From: Fidelibacterota bacterium UBA7303
GTDB taxonomy: Bacteria > Fidelibacterota > Marinisomatia > Marinisomatales > UBA1611
DNA: 9,789 bases
Assembly: GCA_002471805.1 (NCBI GenBank)
Contig: DKQR01000046.1
Location: forward strand, 1-9,789
Direction: 5' to 3'
Under the pieces are notes generated by a model that saw only the letters and a program-made list of their open reading frames with translations, was not told the origin of the DNA and did no database searches. The translations under genes and the position numbers were made by a program. Shown here one piece after another: positions 1 to 5,339 of this stretch; position 1 is the stretch's first letter, and the number at the start of each line of letters is the position of its first letter.

Positions 1-228
1 TAAAATATTATTTGCCAATTTCCCGGCGATACTTAATATTTTTTTCACCTGGGGAACATAGGTTAAAGAGATATAAATATTTTCCCAGCGCCCCATAATA
101 TAATGAGACCTAGTTTTTTCCATATCATCCTTCTTCAATAATAAAATAAGATCCTGTCGATCCTGGGATGTGATTTCAGGTGTATAAATCCAGTATTTAT
201 ACCCCTCCTTGCAGCCTGGATTATCCAA
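1..228 (-). CDS. Unrecognised protein, C-terminal end beyond the left edge
   Basis: The minus strand is open for 76 codons from just after the TAA of the next gene to the window edge. The predicted protein has a natural composition (several Trp and Tyr, balanced charge, for example GRWENIYISLTYVP), so I read it as coding. The start is unclear. A TTG at 226-228 abuts the upstream stop but has no ribosome binding site. An ATG at 121-123 is preceded by AAGGA only four bases away. A strong AAGGAGG at about 205-211 has no usual start codon at normal spacing. The frame is the same as that of the upstream 229-792 gene, so a nonsense split of one longer gene cannot be excluded. I do not recognise the family. 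Confidence 0.4.
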   Translation of the reverse strand, partial: MDNPGCKEGYKYWIYTPEITSQDRQDLILLLKKDDMEKTRSHYIMGRWENIYISLTYVPQVKKILSIAGKLANNIL

Positions 229-792
229 TTAAATACTGATTAAATCCAGTTGCTTATAGTATTTGATCACATCCAGATTGGCCAGGCGATCTGAATCTGA
301 AATGGTAAAAATAACGTCCTCCTGACCCCTGAGCCAGAATTTTACCTCCTGGCCATTTTTCAGTAATCGCTCCAGCCGAACTACCTGCTCGTATTTCAGC
401 GGCAGGTCAATCTCTTCCATGGTAACACCCCGTTTCAAAATATCAACATTTTGATCCAAATTGTGTACGGCCCAAATCATCCGGTCCTTTTTATCATTCA
501 TCACCACGATCCTGTCGTAAAATATCCAGTCATCACCGCGATATCGAAAATTCAAGCTAAGTTTTTTTTGTTTCCGGGTGTGAGTGATAGTCACCATAAA
601 CCGTTCATACACCTTGGAGTAAAATCTATATTTATGATAAATGCGGCTGATGCCCCTTTCTTTATCCTGAAACTCATATAATGGTATTTTCCTGCCGTCC
701 TTATGAATAGGCAGGTATTCACGGGGAATAGTAAAAATACATCCGCAGAAATACAGGGCAGCAGTAATACTGAAAAATTTAACCCTTTTCAT
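229..792 (-). CDS. Hypothetical exported protein, possible lipoprotein (187 aa)
   Basis: I chose the ATG at 790-792 over an in-frame TTG at 823-825 because it gives a textbook signal sequence: MKRVK, then a hydrophobic core, then FCGC around residues 15-18. That is a weak lipobox, with Cys18 or Cys16 as the possible lipidated residue. The rest is soluble and rich in Lys, Arg, Asp and aromatic residues, with no transmembrane segment or motif I can name. The C-terminus (SDSDRLANLDVIKYYKQL) reads like a natural protein end. No good Shine-Dalgarno sequence is visible. It lies about 95 bases downstream of the repeat-protein gene on the same strand and could be co-transcribed with it, since no clear terminator lies between them. 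Function unknown; coding status fairly secure, lipidation uncertain. Confidence 0.6.
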   Translation of the reverse strand: MKRVKFFSITAALYFCGCIFTIPREYLPIHKDGRKIPLYEFQDKERGISRIYHKYRFYSKVYERFMVTITHTRKQKKLSLNFRYRGDDWIFYDRIVVMNDKKDRMIWAVHNLDQNVDILKRGVTMEEIDLPLKYEQVVRLERLLKNGQEVKFWLRGQEDVIFTISDSDRLANLDVIKYYKQLDLISI

Positions 793-887
793 AATCTGGA
801 ATGATTGCAGACAACTGAAAAACAAGATATAGATTTCCCGCTGTTGCCACCACGCTAACAGCAGTAATAGATATGAATTATTAGGCT

Positions 888-1430
888 TTAATTCCTGCTG
901 GAGGCGTTCCAGGAATGGTCACCATAGCGGTCAAATAGACCCGCGATCCCGTCCCGGTCTGAATCGGTGCCAAAATAACCTGTACGGATACCAACAACAT
1001 TTGCTGTTTCCAAAAAACCGCTGCCTCCGGAGCTGGTACCTAGATAGACGGTCTGGCGGCCATTGGAATTAAAGGTGCGCAGTTTCCCAACACCATCCTC
1101 GCCGGTACCAAAAAAGGAGGTTTCAAAACTGCCTGCCTTGAATGTGGATAAAAAACCATTGCCTGTTTCTCCGGAACCCAGATAGACCGCCTGGTTGCCG
1201 TAGGCGTCCGAGGTCCTTAGGAAACCAACCCCGTTTTTGCCTGTACCTAGGTAGGCGGTCTCCTTACCCTGTTCGTTGTAAGTAGCAATATAGCCGCCCC
1301 GCCCGTTATCCCGGACAACGATGGAATTGACTACGATATCACCTAGGGTGGTTCTCTGTGCGCCAATAAATAAGAATGTACTGGCCGTTAAGCAGACAGC
1401 GGTAATGAATCCTGTTAAATACTGTTTCAT
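888..1430 (-). CDS. Secreted or membrane-anchored protein of six 23-residue GTGxxG repeats (180 aa)
   Basis: The start is the ATG at 1428-1430, six bases after a clean AGGAG. The frame is open further upstream, but that extension overlaps a better small gene at 1445-1567. Residues 1-24 (MKQYLTGFITAVCLTASTFL and on) form a hydrophobic signal peptide or N-terminal anchor. From residue 37 to 174 the protein consists of six tandem 23-residue units. The core is YLGTGxxGxGFLxT, followed by a stretch holding a conserved Gly and ending near a Thr. Such short Gly-rich repeats with alternating aromatic and hydrophobic positions usually build beta-solenoid or beta-roll folds, but that is inference. A final six residues follow the last repeat. 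It probably faces the periplasm or cell surface. I know of no assigned function; a structural, adhesive or phage-tail-like role would all fit. Confidence 0.8.
   Translation of the reverse strand: MKQYLTGFITAVCLTASTFLFIGAQRTTLGDIVVNSIVVRDNGRGGYIATYNEQGKETAYLGTGKNGVGFLRTSDAYGNQAVYLGSGETGNGFLSTFKAGSFETSFFGTGEDGVGKLRTFNSNGRQTVYLGTSSGGSGFLETANVVGIRTGYFGTDSDRDGIAGLFDRYGDHSWNASSRN
909..1322 (-). repeat. Six in-register 69-bp coding repeats
   Basis: These encode residues 37-59, 60-82, 83-105, 106-128, 129-151 and 152-174 of the repeat protein, with no insertion or deletion between units. The first and last are the most diverged: the first lacks the YLG start and the last reads YFGTDSDRDG. Identity is much clearer in protein than in DNA, which points to old duplications kept by selection rather than recent slippage. 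Confidence 0.85.
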
Positions 1431-1444
1431 TTCAGACTCCTGTG

Positions 1445-1567
1445 CTATTCTTCCTCGTCCGAAATCTGCTGTTCCGCATCCAGCCCGGACTGTTTTTTTT
1501 GCCAATCGAACAGACCGTAGCCAATGGCCGCAAGTAAAAAGACCCATGCGATCAGGGTTATGTCCAT
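1445..1567 (-). CDS. Single-span membrane microprotein (40 aa)
   Basis: This is a short open frame from the ATG at 1565-1567 to a TAG at 1445-1447. AAGGA lies seven bases before the ATG, an ideal ribosome binding site. The protein begins MDITLIAWVFLLAAIGYGLF, a single transmembrane helix at about residues 4-20. It is followed by a basic stretch (DWQKKQ) and a very acidic tail ending SDEEE, so the soluble part is about 20 residues long. It ends 14 bases before the repeat-protein start, whose AGGAG lies in the gap, so the two are probably translated from one message. The good binding site, the helix and the tight spacing argue for a real gene. No family recognised; a small membrane partner of the repeat protein is a reasonable inference. 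Confidence 0.65.
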   Translation of the reverse strand: MDITLIAWVFLLAAIGYGLFDWQKKQSGLDAEQQISDEEE

Positions 1568-1606
1568 CGATAATTCCTTTTTTGAGCTGGTTTGCTAGTA
1601 TGTTTT

Positions 1607-1623
1607 CGGATCAGATTGATCCG
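1607..1623 (-). promoter_or_regulatory. 7-bp stem hairpin in the leader of the microprotein gene
   Basis: CGGATCA and TGATCCG are perfect inverted copies with a three-base spacer (GAT on the plus strand). It sits about 40 bases upstream of the ATG at 1567, and no T-tract follows on either strand, so it is not a standard terminator. It could be a 5'-leader stem that stabilises the message or affects ribosome access, or simply an operator. Confidence 0.35.
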
Positions 1624-1688
1624 TGAATGTCCTGAAATATAATTAATGCTGATGCTCTCAGCAAGTCTATGTATCTTTAGTGTTGGAC

Positions 1689-1722
1689 ATAGAAAATTCT
1701 GCTAAATATCAGAATTTTCTAT
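1689..1722. repeat. Perfect 13-bp inverted repeat, 8-base loop
   Basis: ATAGAAAATTCTG at 1689-1701 is exactly complementary to CAGAATTTTCTAT at 1710-1722, with CTAAATAT between. A perfect 13-bp match is unlikely by chance, even in AT-rich DNA. The stem is AT-rich and lacks a following T-tract, so it is a poor terminator. A dimeric regulator site or a stable leader hairpin is more likely. Confidence 0.6.
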
Positions 1723-1734
1723 TCAAATTGAATA
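1720..1734. promoter_or_regulatory. TATTCAA-A-TTGAATA palindrome, candidate operator
   Basis: Seven-base arms with a one-base centre cannot fold as RNA, so this would act as a double-stranded protein site. It shares three bases with the 13-bp inverted repeat next to it. It falls close to where transcription would start if the FNR-like site at 1775-1788 acts at about -41. Confidence 0.35.
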
Positions 1735-1773
1735 CGCTGCCGAATAGATAGAAATTCAGTCAATATCCTCATT

Positions 1774-1789
1774 TTTGATTCGAATCAAA
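1774..1789. promoter_or_regulatory. FNR/CRP-family-like binding site (TTGAT-TCGA-ATCAA)
   Basis: The perfect 16-bp palindrome TTTGATTCGAATCAAA contains an exact match (1775-1788) to the established FNR consensus TTGAT-N4-ATCAA. Activation by such factors typically occurs from a site centred near -41.5. From the centre at 1781/1782 that would place a minus-strand start near 1740, with a weak -10-like TATCTA at 1745-1750. The first gene downstream is the microprotein at 1567. The consensus match is seen in the sequence; the regulator, the start site and the target are inferred. Confidence 0.4.
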
Positions 1790-1800
1790 GGCTTCCTTTG
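1786..1800. repeat. CAAAGG-CTT-CCTTTG inverted repeat
   Basis: Perfect six-base arms with a three-base spacer share CAAA with the FNR-like palindrome on its AGMO-gene side. It could be a second half of a compound operator. On its own it is short enough to be chance. Confidence 0.25.
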
Positions 1801-1908
1801 TCCTTCCTCTGTATGACTTATTTTCCCCTGGAAAGTTTTTATGACTGCATCCAGAGAAAGAGCAGCTTTATGATCTGCATTTTTTTAATCTATTATTTAT
1901 ATTTTAAT

Positions 1909-3186
1909 TCAAACTCCGGCTGCAACGGCAACCTCCCGGTCTTCCTTCCAATAGGTATACATAAACCATGCTGTGACGCCAGAGGCCATAATAAAATAAA
2001 CGGTAAGTGCCGGCTGGATTCCCGGAATAGATCCACTGGCGTGGAACCAGTCCTGCTGCCTATGCAGTATAGCTAACCCCAAAATATTTTTCAGGGTCTC
2101 AAAGAGTAAGGCAGAGCGATTGCGGTCCATAAGATCCGTTAAGGCATAGACTGACAGACCTATAAAACCGCCGTAAAGAAATATACCCGGCACACCAATA
2201 TCGGCAATATGGTCCAGGAGATAAAAAATAAAGAAAAGTGAAAAAAACATCTGTACACAAATAAATACTTTTAGGCCTGTTGATGCGTGAGTATGGTACT
2301 TTTCAAAGTGATAGGGATCGTCGATCTTTTTTACTGGATATGTCTGGGCAACATCCTCCGGGCGCCAGCCGGTGGGCATAAACCAGATACGGATCTTATC
2401 CAGCCAGCTCCGAGCATGCCAGGCATCTTGGGTCAATAGCCACAGGTGCTGATAATTGATTCTAATAGGGTTCCAGGTACGTGCCTGTCGGGTGATGCCG
2501 TACACCGGCGGTACATGGGGAAGTTCTTCCTGGAAAGTGCCAAAGAGTTTGTCCCAATAAATGAAGATCTGGGAAAGGTTTTTATCAAGGTATTCCGGAT
2601 TGATAGCATGGTGCACCCTGTGATGAGATGGTGTTACAATGATCTTTTCCAGAAAACCCATTTTATCAATATAGGTGGTATGATACCAGAATTGCGCGAA
2701 TAGATGCAGCGGGGCCAGGATAGCGATCACACTGTGAGGAATGCCAATAATAGCTGCCGGTAGCAGTAAAAATGTGAACAGGCTAAATATGGAAGATATA
2801 GACTGGCGCAGGGCGCATGCCAGATTGAAATATTCACTGCTGTGATGAATAACATGACGGTTCCAAAATATATTGATGTGGTGGTTCCAGCGGTGTGACC
2901 AGTAACCTTGAAAATCAATGGTGATAAAAGCCAGAATATAAATGGCCCAGTTTGCTTCAATTGTAAACAGGGCCAGATGATCCACCATCCAGCCATAGCT
3001 AATAATGCCGATACTGAGTCCTAAAACATCCTTGGTGACATTGGTCAGCCCGGAACTGAGACTGGAGACCAAATCATTAATATTCATCAGGTCATCCTTC
3101 TTATACCAACTGTAGATATATTCCGCCAGAATCAGGATTAAGAATATGGGAATGACCGTAATTAATATCTGTCCATAGTATTCCAT
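1909..3186 (-). CDS. Fatty acid hydroxylase/sterol desaturase family protein, alkylglycerol monooxygenase-like (425 aa)
   Basis: This is an integral-membrane di-iron enzyme. The histidine boxes of the superfamily are all present: HRWNHH (98-103), HVIHH (111-115) and HHRVHH (188-193). HHSSEYFNLACALRQS right after the second box, GTFQEE near 216-221 and GWRPEDV at 273-279 resemble alkylglycerol monooxygenase (AGMO/TMEM195), which hydroxylates and so cleaves ether lipids. The length is close to that family's. Hydrophobic segments lie near 5-23, 54-68, 80-92, 132-165, 305-324, 332-350 and 392-410. Bacterial members mostly lack assigned substrates, so ether lipid, fatty acid or sterol-like substrates are all possible. 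The first Met is used, although no clear ribosome binding site precedes it. It starts 28 bases after the DUF998-type gene, so the two are likely one unit. Confidence 0.88.
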   Translation of the reverse strand: MEYYGQILITVIPIFLILILAEYIYSWYKKDDLMNINDLVSSLSSGLTNVTKDVLGLSIGIISYGWMVDHLALFTIEANWAIYILAFITIDFQGYWSHRWNHHINIFWNRHVIHHSSEYFNLACALRQSISSIFSLFTFLLLPAAIIGIPHSVIAILAPLHLFAQFWYHTTYIDKMGFLEKIIVTPSHHRVHHAINPEYLDKNLSQIFIYWDKLFGTFQEELPHVPPVYGITRQARTWNPIRINYQHLWLLTQDAWHARSWLDKIRIWFMPTGWRPEDVAQTYPVKKIDDPYHFEKYHTHASTGLKVFICVQMFFSLFFIFYLLDHIADIGVPGIFLYGGFIGLSVYALTDLMDRNRSALLFETLKNILGLAILHRQQDWFHASGSIPGIQPALTVYFIMASGVTAWFMYTYWKEDREVAVAAGV

Positions 3187-3214
3187 AATGTCATTAATAC
3201 TTTATCTTTATGAT

Positions 3215-3937
3215 TCAAGCCAATTGCTTACTTTTTATCAGATCAGGATTATTGGAGAAACCAAAGGTCTGATAGACCACGGATAGCAGAAAAACCACCA
3301 CAATTAATTTTTGTGTAACCACCTGAAAAATCATGGCAGCTTCTGATTCCCGGGCATTAGGTCCAAATTCACTTATAGCAATATACACTGCAAGAAATAA
3401 AGCAAAAAACACATACCCGAAAGCATACTTTGAGGGCATAACATCCGAACGATAGATAACAATACCAAAACACAGGCTTGTAGCCAATGCCATTCTAAAA
3501 ATACCATTGGCGAATAAAATATGCTGATTCAGGTAAAGGTCTGAAGGAGTCAAGGCAACACCAATAAAGGACAGGCCCCCTAAAAGCCCGAATAAGGTGC
3601 CGATCTTTGCCAGGGTATGATTTGCCTTGGAATGCCTGAAGAACTCCGGCAGGGTAAAATAAAATATAGAAAAGGTAATCCCAGTAATAAGCAATGTTAA
3701 ATTAAATATTAATGATGAATGAAAATTCTGAACACCATTATAGGCGACTGCCCGGCCCAGATCGCTGAAAAAATTTTGAGTCAAATGATAATTTGCTGAA
3801 TGTGGATTGTGGATCGTGCCACCGGGATAGAGCTGCATGGCGACCAGATTAAAAATAATGAAAACAGCTGCCGCTGCCCTTGGCGCCTGTACCAGCCAGA
3901 AGTCATTGCACAGATTTGATACCCAGGTAAAATTCAT
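3215..3937 (-). CDS. Six-helix membrane protein, DUF998-like (240 aa)
   Basis: The start ATG is preceded by AAAGGAAG at good spacing. After a first hydrophobic segment at about 22-38 comes YPGGTIHNPHSANYHL followed by QNFFSDLGRAVA (37-65). This is the sort of extracytoplasmic loop with an invariant SDLG that I associate with DUF998 and the related Frag1/DRAM-type families. Five further segments follow near 74-96, 111-129, 138-162, 172-188 and 203-223, and the C-terminus is polar. The biochemical role of the family is not established. It sits directly upstream of the AGMO-like enzyme with only 28 bases between them, so a role linked to that enzyme's lipid substrate is plausible inference. It probably has its own promoter in 3938-3990, because a terminator stands upstream. 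Confidence 0.72.
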   Translation of the reverse strand: MNFTWVSNLCNDFWLVQAPRAAAAVFIIFNLVAMQLYPGGTIHNPHSANYHLTQNFFSDLGRAVAYNGVQNFHSSLIFNLTLLITGITFSIFYFTLPEFFRHSKANHTLAKIGTLFGLLGGLSFIGVALTPSDLYLNQHILFANGIFRMALATSLCFGIVIYRSDVMPSKYAFGYVFFALFLAVYIAISEFGPNARESEAAMIFQVVTQKLIVVVFLLSVVYQTFGFSNNPDLIKSKQLA

Positions 3938-3990
3938 TATAGCACTTCCTTTGCGAGCGTTAAAATTGGAATAAACGAGGTTTTTTACGC

Positions 3991-4031
3991 AAGAAAAATA
4001 ATAAAACCCTGTCGTTATGCAGGGTTTTATT
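3991..4031 (-). terminator. Intrinsic terminator after the acidic-linker envelope protein gene
   Basis: On the minus strand, AATAAAACCCTG and CAGGGTTTTATT form a perfect 12-bp stem (4020-4031 with 4000-4011) around an eight-base loop. ATTTTTCTT follows (3991-3999). It lies 15 bases after the stop of the 4047-4823 gene. On the plus strand the stem also has T residues in its 3' arm but only a short tract, so it acts mainly on the minus strand. It separates the five-gene unit from the DUF998-like and AGMO-like pair. Confidence 0.85.
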
Positions 4032-4046
4032 CAAGGGGATTAAAAC

Positions 4047-4823
4047 TTAGGGGGCTGCGTTTTCATCCAGAAACATTGATTTCTCCATGGAAGCAAAGAA
4101 TTTCCTGAAAAAATCCGGTTCATGAATACCACCTGTTGCCAAGATAGCCCCATCCTGCTCCGATTCACCGCTGGCGCTGACGCGAATCTGCGTGTTCAGA
4201 GCATCTAATTCTTCCAGATTGATGGTAACTTTATAGCGATAGATCACCGGACCTTTGGGAGAATCATCTACCGTATAATAATTATTTGTTTCCCCTCCTC
4301 CATTTCCTGATGAAAACCAAGAACCTCTATTTCCACTGGATGAACTCTTAGGAGATTTTTTGTCATCATCTTCATCATCATCCGAGCCTCCAAATACATT
4401 GTTAAAAACGATAGCGAATATGCCAACAACCAGACCAATCATAAGCACGCTTACACAACCTGTTACCCAATCTTTCTTCCCGGCCTCTTCCTGATCAACA
4501 CCGGAGTCTACGGGAACTGTATCGGGCGATACATCCGCTTTCTTTTCCTCTGTTGTACGGCTGGCAGTGATCAAGCCAATATCAGAATTAAGGACATCAA
4601 TGGTATAATCCAAATCCTGAAGTGAACCAATTGCTGCTTTCAAGACTGTTTTACTTTCCCGCGGAAATTTTCGAGTCTGCAATTGGCGGTTGACAGCAGT
4701 CGGCGGTTTGGCCTGTGGGGCAGCTGGCGCTGCTTTGAGCACCATGGTTGTCGACATATTTATAATCAGGGAAATATACAGAAATTTTCCCTGGATTGTC
4801 CGGGGTTGGACCAGGCGGCGCAT
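4047..4823 (-). CDS. Envelope protein of unknown function with acidic/Ser linker (258 aa)
   Basis: The ATG at 4821-4823 is preceded in frame by a TTG at 4824-4826; either lies within a few bases of the stop of the BamE-like gene, so translation is probably coupled. Numbering below counts from the TTG. The N-terminus (RRLVQPRTIQGK, then a hydrophobic stretch to about residue 30, then AAPA) looks like a signal peptide or anchor. Residues 49-90 (TRKFPRESKTVLKAAIGSLQ, then DLDYTIDVLNSDIGLITASR) and the C-terminus (HEPDFFRKFFASMEKSMFL) resemble the two ends of a proteobacterial lipoprotein family I recall as an unnamed partner of BamE-like lipoproteins. Between them lie a transmembrane segment (about 122-143), a run of seven Asp and one Glu from 149 to 155 and a Ser/Gly/Asn-rich linker to about 182. 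It lacks the usual lipobox. Confidence 0.68.
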   Translation of the reverse strand: MRRLVQPRTIQGKFLYISLIINMSTTMVLKAAPAAPQAKPPTAVNRQLQTRKFPRESKTVLKAAIGSLQDLDYTIDVLNSDIGLITASRTTEEKKADVSPDTVPVDSGVDQEEAGKKDWVTGCVSVLMIGLVVGIFAIVFNNVFGGSDDDEDDDKKSPKSSSSGNRGSWFSSGNGGGETNNYYTVDDSPKGPVIYRYKVTINLEELDALNTQIRVSASGESEQDGAILATGGIHEPDFFRKFFASMEKSMFLDENAAP

Positions 4824-4827
4824 CAAT

Positions 4828-5259
4828 TTAGTATTTCAGGCTTTGATAGGTAAAATCTGAAACATTTTTATTCTCATCGAAGGTAATAATCACCGTCAAT
4901 GATTTTGTTTCATTTGTAGCATTGGCTGCAGCAGATGAAGTTGTGCCGCCAAATAAAAAAGCCAGAAAACCTTGGCCCAGGGTACGCTGACCATAATTGA
5001 CCGTAGCGGCAGAAGATCGGCTGCTGCCCACCTTATCATAGGTCCATACCTCCTGCGCCTTTGAGTTTTTGGTAACAATATTCGGTGAACCAAGCACCTC
5101 CAGTACCTCCGCCTGGCTCATGCCTTTGCGAATCTTGCTTTGTACTGTGCCCAGGGTCAGGATATTGCTGGGCTCTGGCGAAGGCGGTGGTGGAGAGGAT
5201 GGGACCGCACAGGCAGAAACAAAAATTGACAGTATAATAATGTGAAAAAGGAATTTCAT
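4828..5259 (-). CDS. BamE/SmpA-like outer-membrane lipoprotein (143 aa)
   Basis: The start is supported by AGGAG five bases upstream. MKFLFHIIILSIFVSAC is a lipoprotein signal with lipobox V-S-A-C (Cys17). A Pro/Ser-rich tether (19-32) follows. Residues 37-77 hold the SmpA/OmlA-type helix-turn-strand signature KIRKGMSQAEVLEVLGSPN followed by a WTYDK strand, and the fold closes with SLTVIITFDENKNVSDFTY at 120-138. Between the strands is an insert of about 40 residues rich in Ser, Ala and Gly with a short hydrophobic patch (GFLAFLFGG). Canonical BamE acts with BamA in outer-membrane protein assembly. Paralogues with this domain are common and often of unknown role, so I do not call it BamE itself. 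Only one base separates its stop from the possible TTG of the next gene. Confidence 0.82.
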   Translation of the reverse strand: MKFLFHIIILSIFVSACAVPSSPPPPSPEPSNILTLGTVQSKIRKGMSQAEVLEVLGSPNIVTKNSKAQEVWTYDKVGSSRSSAATVNYGQRTLGQGFLAFLFGGTTSSAAANATNETKSLTVIITFDENKNVSDFTYQSLKY

Positions 5260-5318
5260 TTTTCTCTCCTAATTGGTTATGGAATTTAGTCTTTTAACTT
5301 TTATATTGGGAAAAAGTT

Positions 5319-5331
5319 CTAAATTATTTAG
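5319..5331. repeat. CTAAAT-T-ATTTAG palindrome upstream of the BamE-like gene
   Basis: A 13-base palindrome lies in the 80-bp gap between the DUF1295 gene and the BamE-like gene. It could be an operator of a secondary promoter there, but it is AT-only apart from its ends and may be chance. Confidence 0.2.
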
Positions 5332-5339
5332 ACATTAGT

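Larger units (their letters stand above)
1568..1908. other. 341-bp gene-free stretch rich in inverted repeats
   Basis: No convincing gene lies here on either strand. The stretch separates the end of the AGMO-like gene from the start of the microprotein gene, so it should hold the promoter and leader of the microprotein and repeat-protein unit. It contains at least five perfect inverted repeats (1607-1623, 1689-1722, 1720-1734, 1774-1789, 1786-1800), listed separately. I see no GC-rich stem with a T-tract for termination of the AGMO-like gene, so that message may end by another route or read through. Confidence 0.7.

Noticed and set aside
451..681. Plus-strand open frame of 76 codons
   Set aside because: It lies inside the minus-strand gene at 229-792, which has a signal sequence and a natural composition; the plus-strand product looks like an antisense shadow.
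840..862. GCTGTT/AACAGC hairpin between the repeat protein and the possible lipoprotein
   Set aside because: A six-base stem with an 11-base loop and no adjacent T-tract on the minus strand; too weak to call a terminator.
1431..1547. Upstream in-frame extension of the repeat protein to 219 residues
   Set aside because: The extension overlaps the 40-residue gene in another frame and lacks a ribosome binding site. The ATG at 1428-1430 has AGGAG and starts a proper signal sequence.
1798..2076. Plus-strand open frame of 92 codons
   Set aside because: It runs into the antisense of the AGMO-like gene, with a Cys-rich irregular product and no ribosome binding site.
2727..2996. Minus-strand open frame of 89 codons inside the AGMO-like gene
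   Set aside because: It is a frame-shifted shadow of a gene with complete histidine boxes; there is no sign of a real frameshift.
3957..3990. Imperfect inverted repeat GCGTTAAAA / TTTTTACGC
   Set aside because: One mismatch and a long spacer in AT-rich DNA; not distinguishable from chance, though it lies where the DUF998-like gene's promoter should be.
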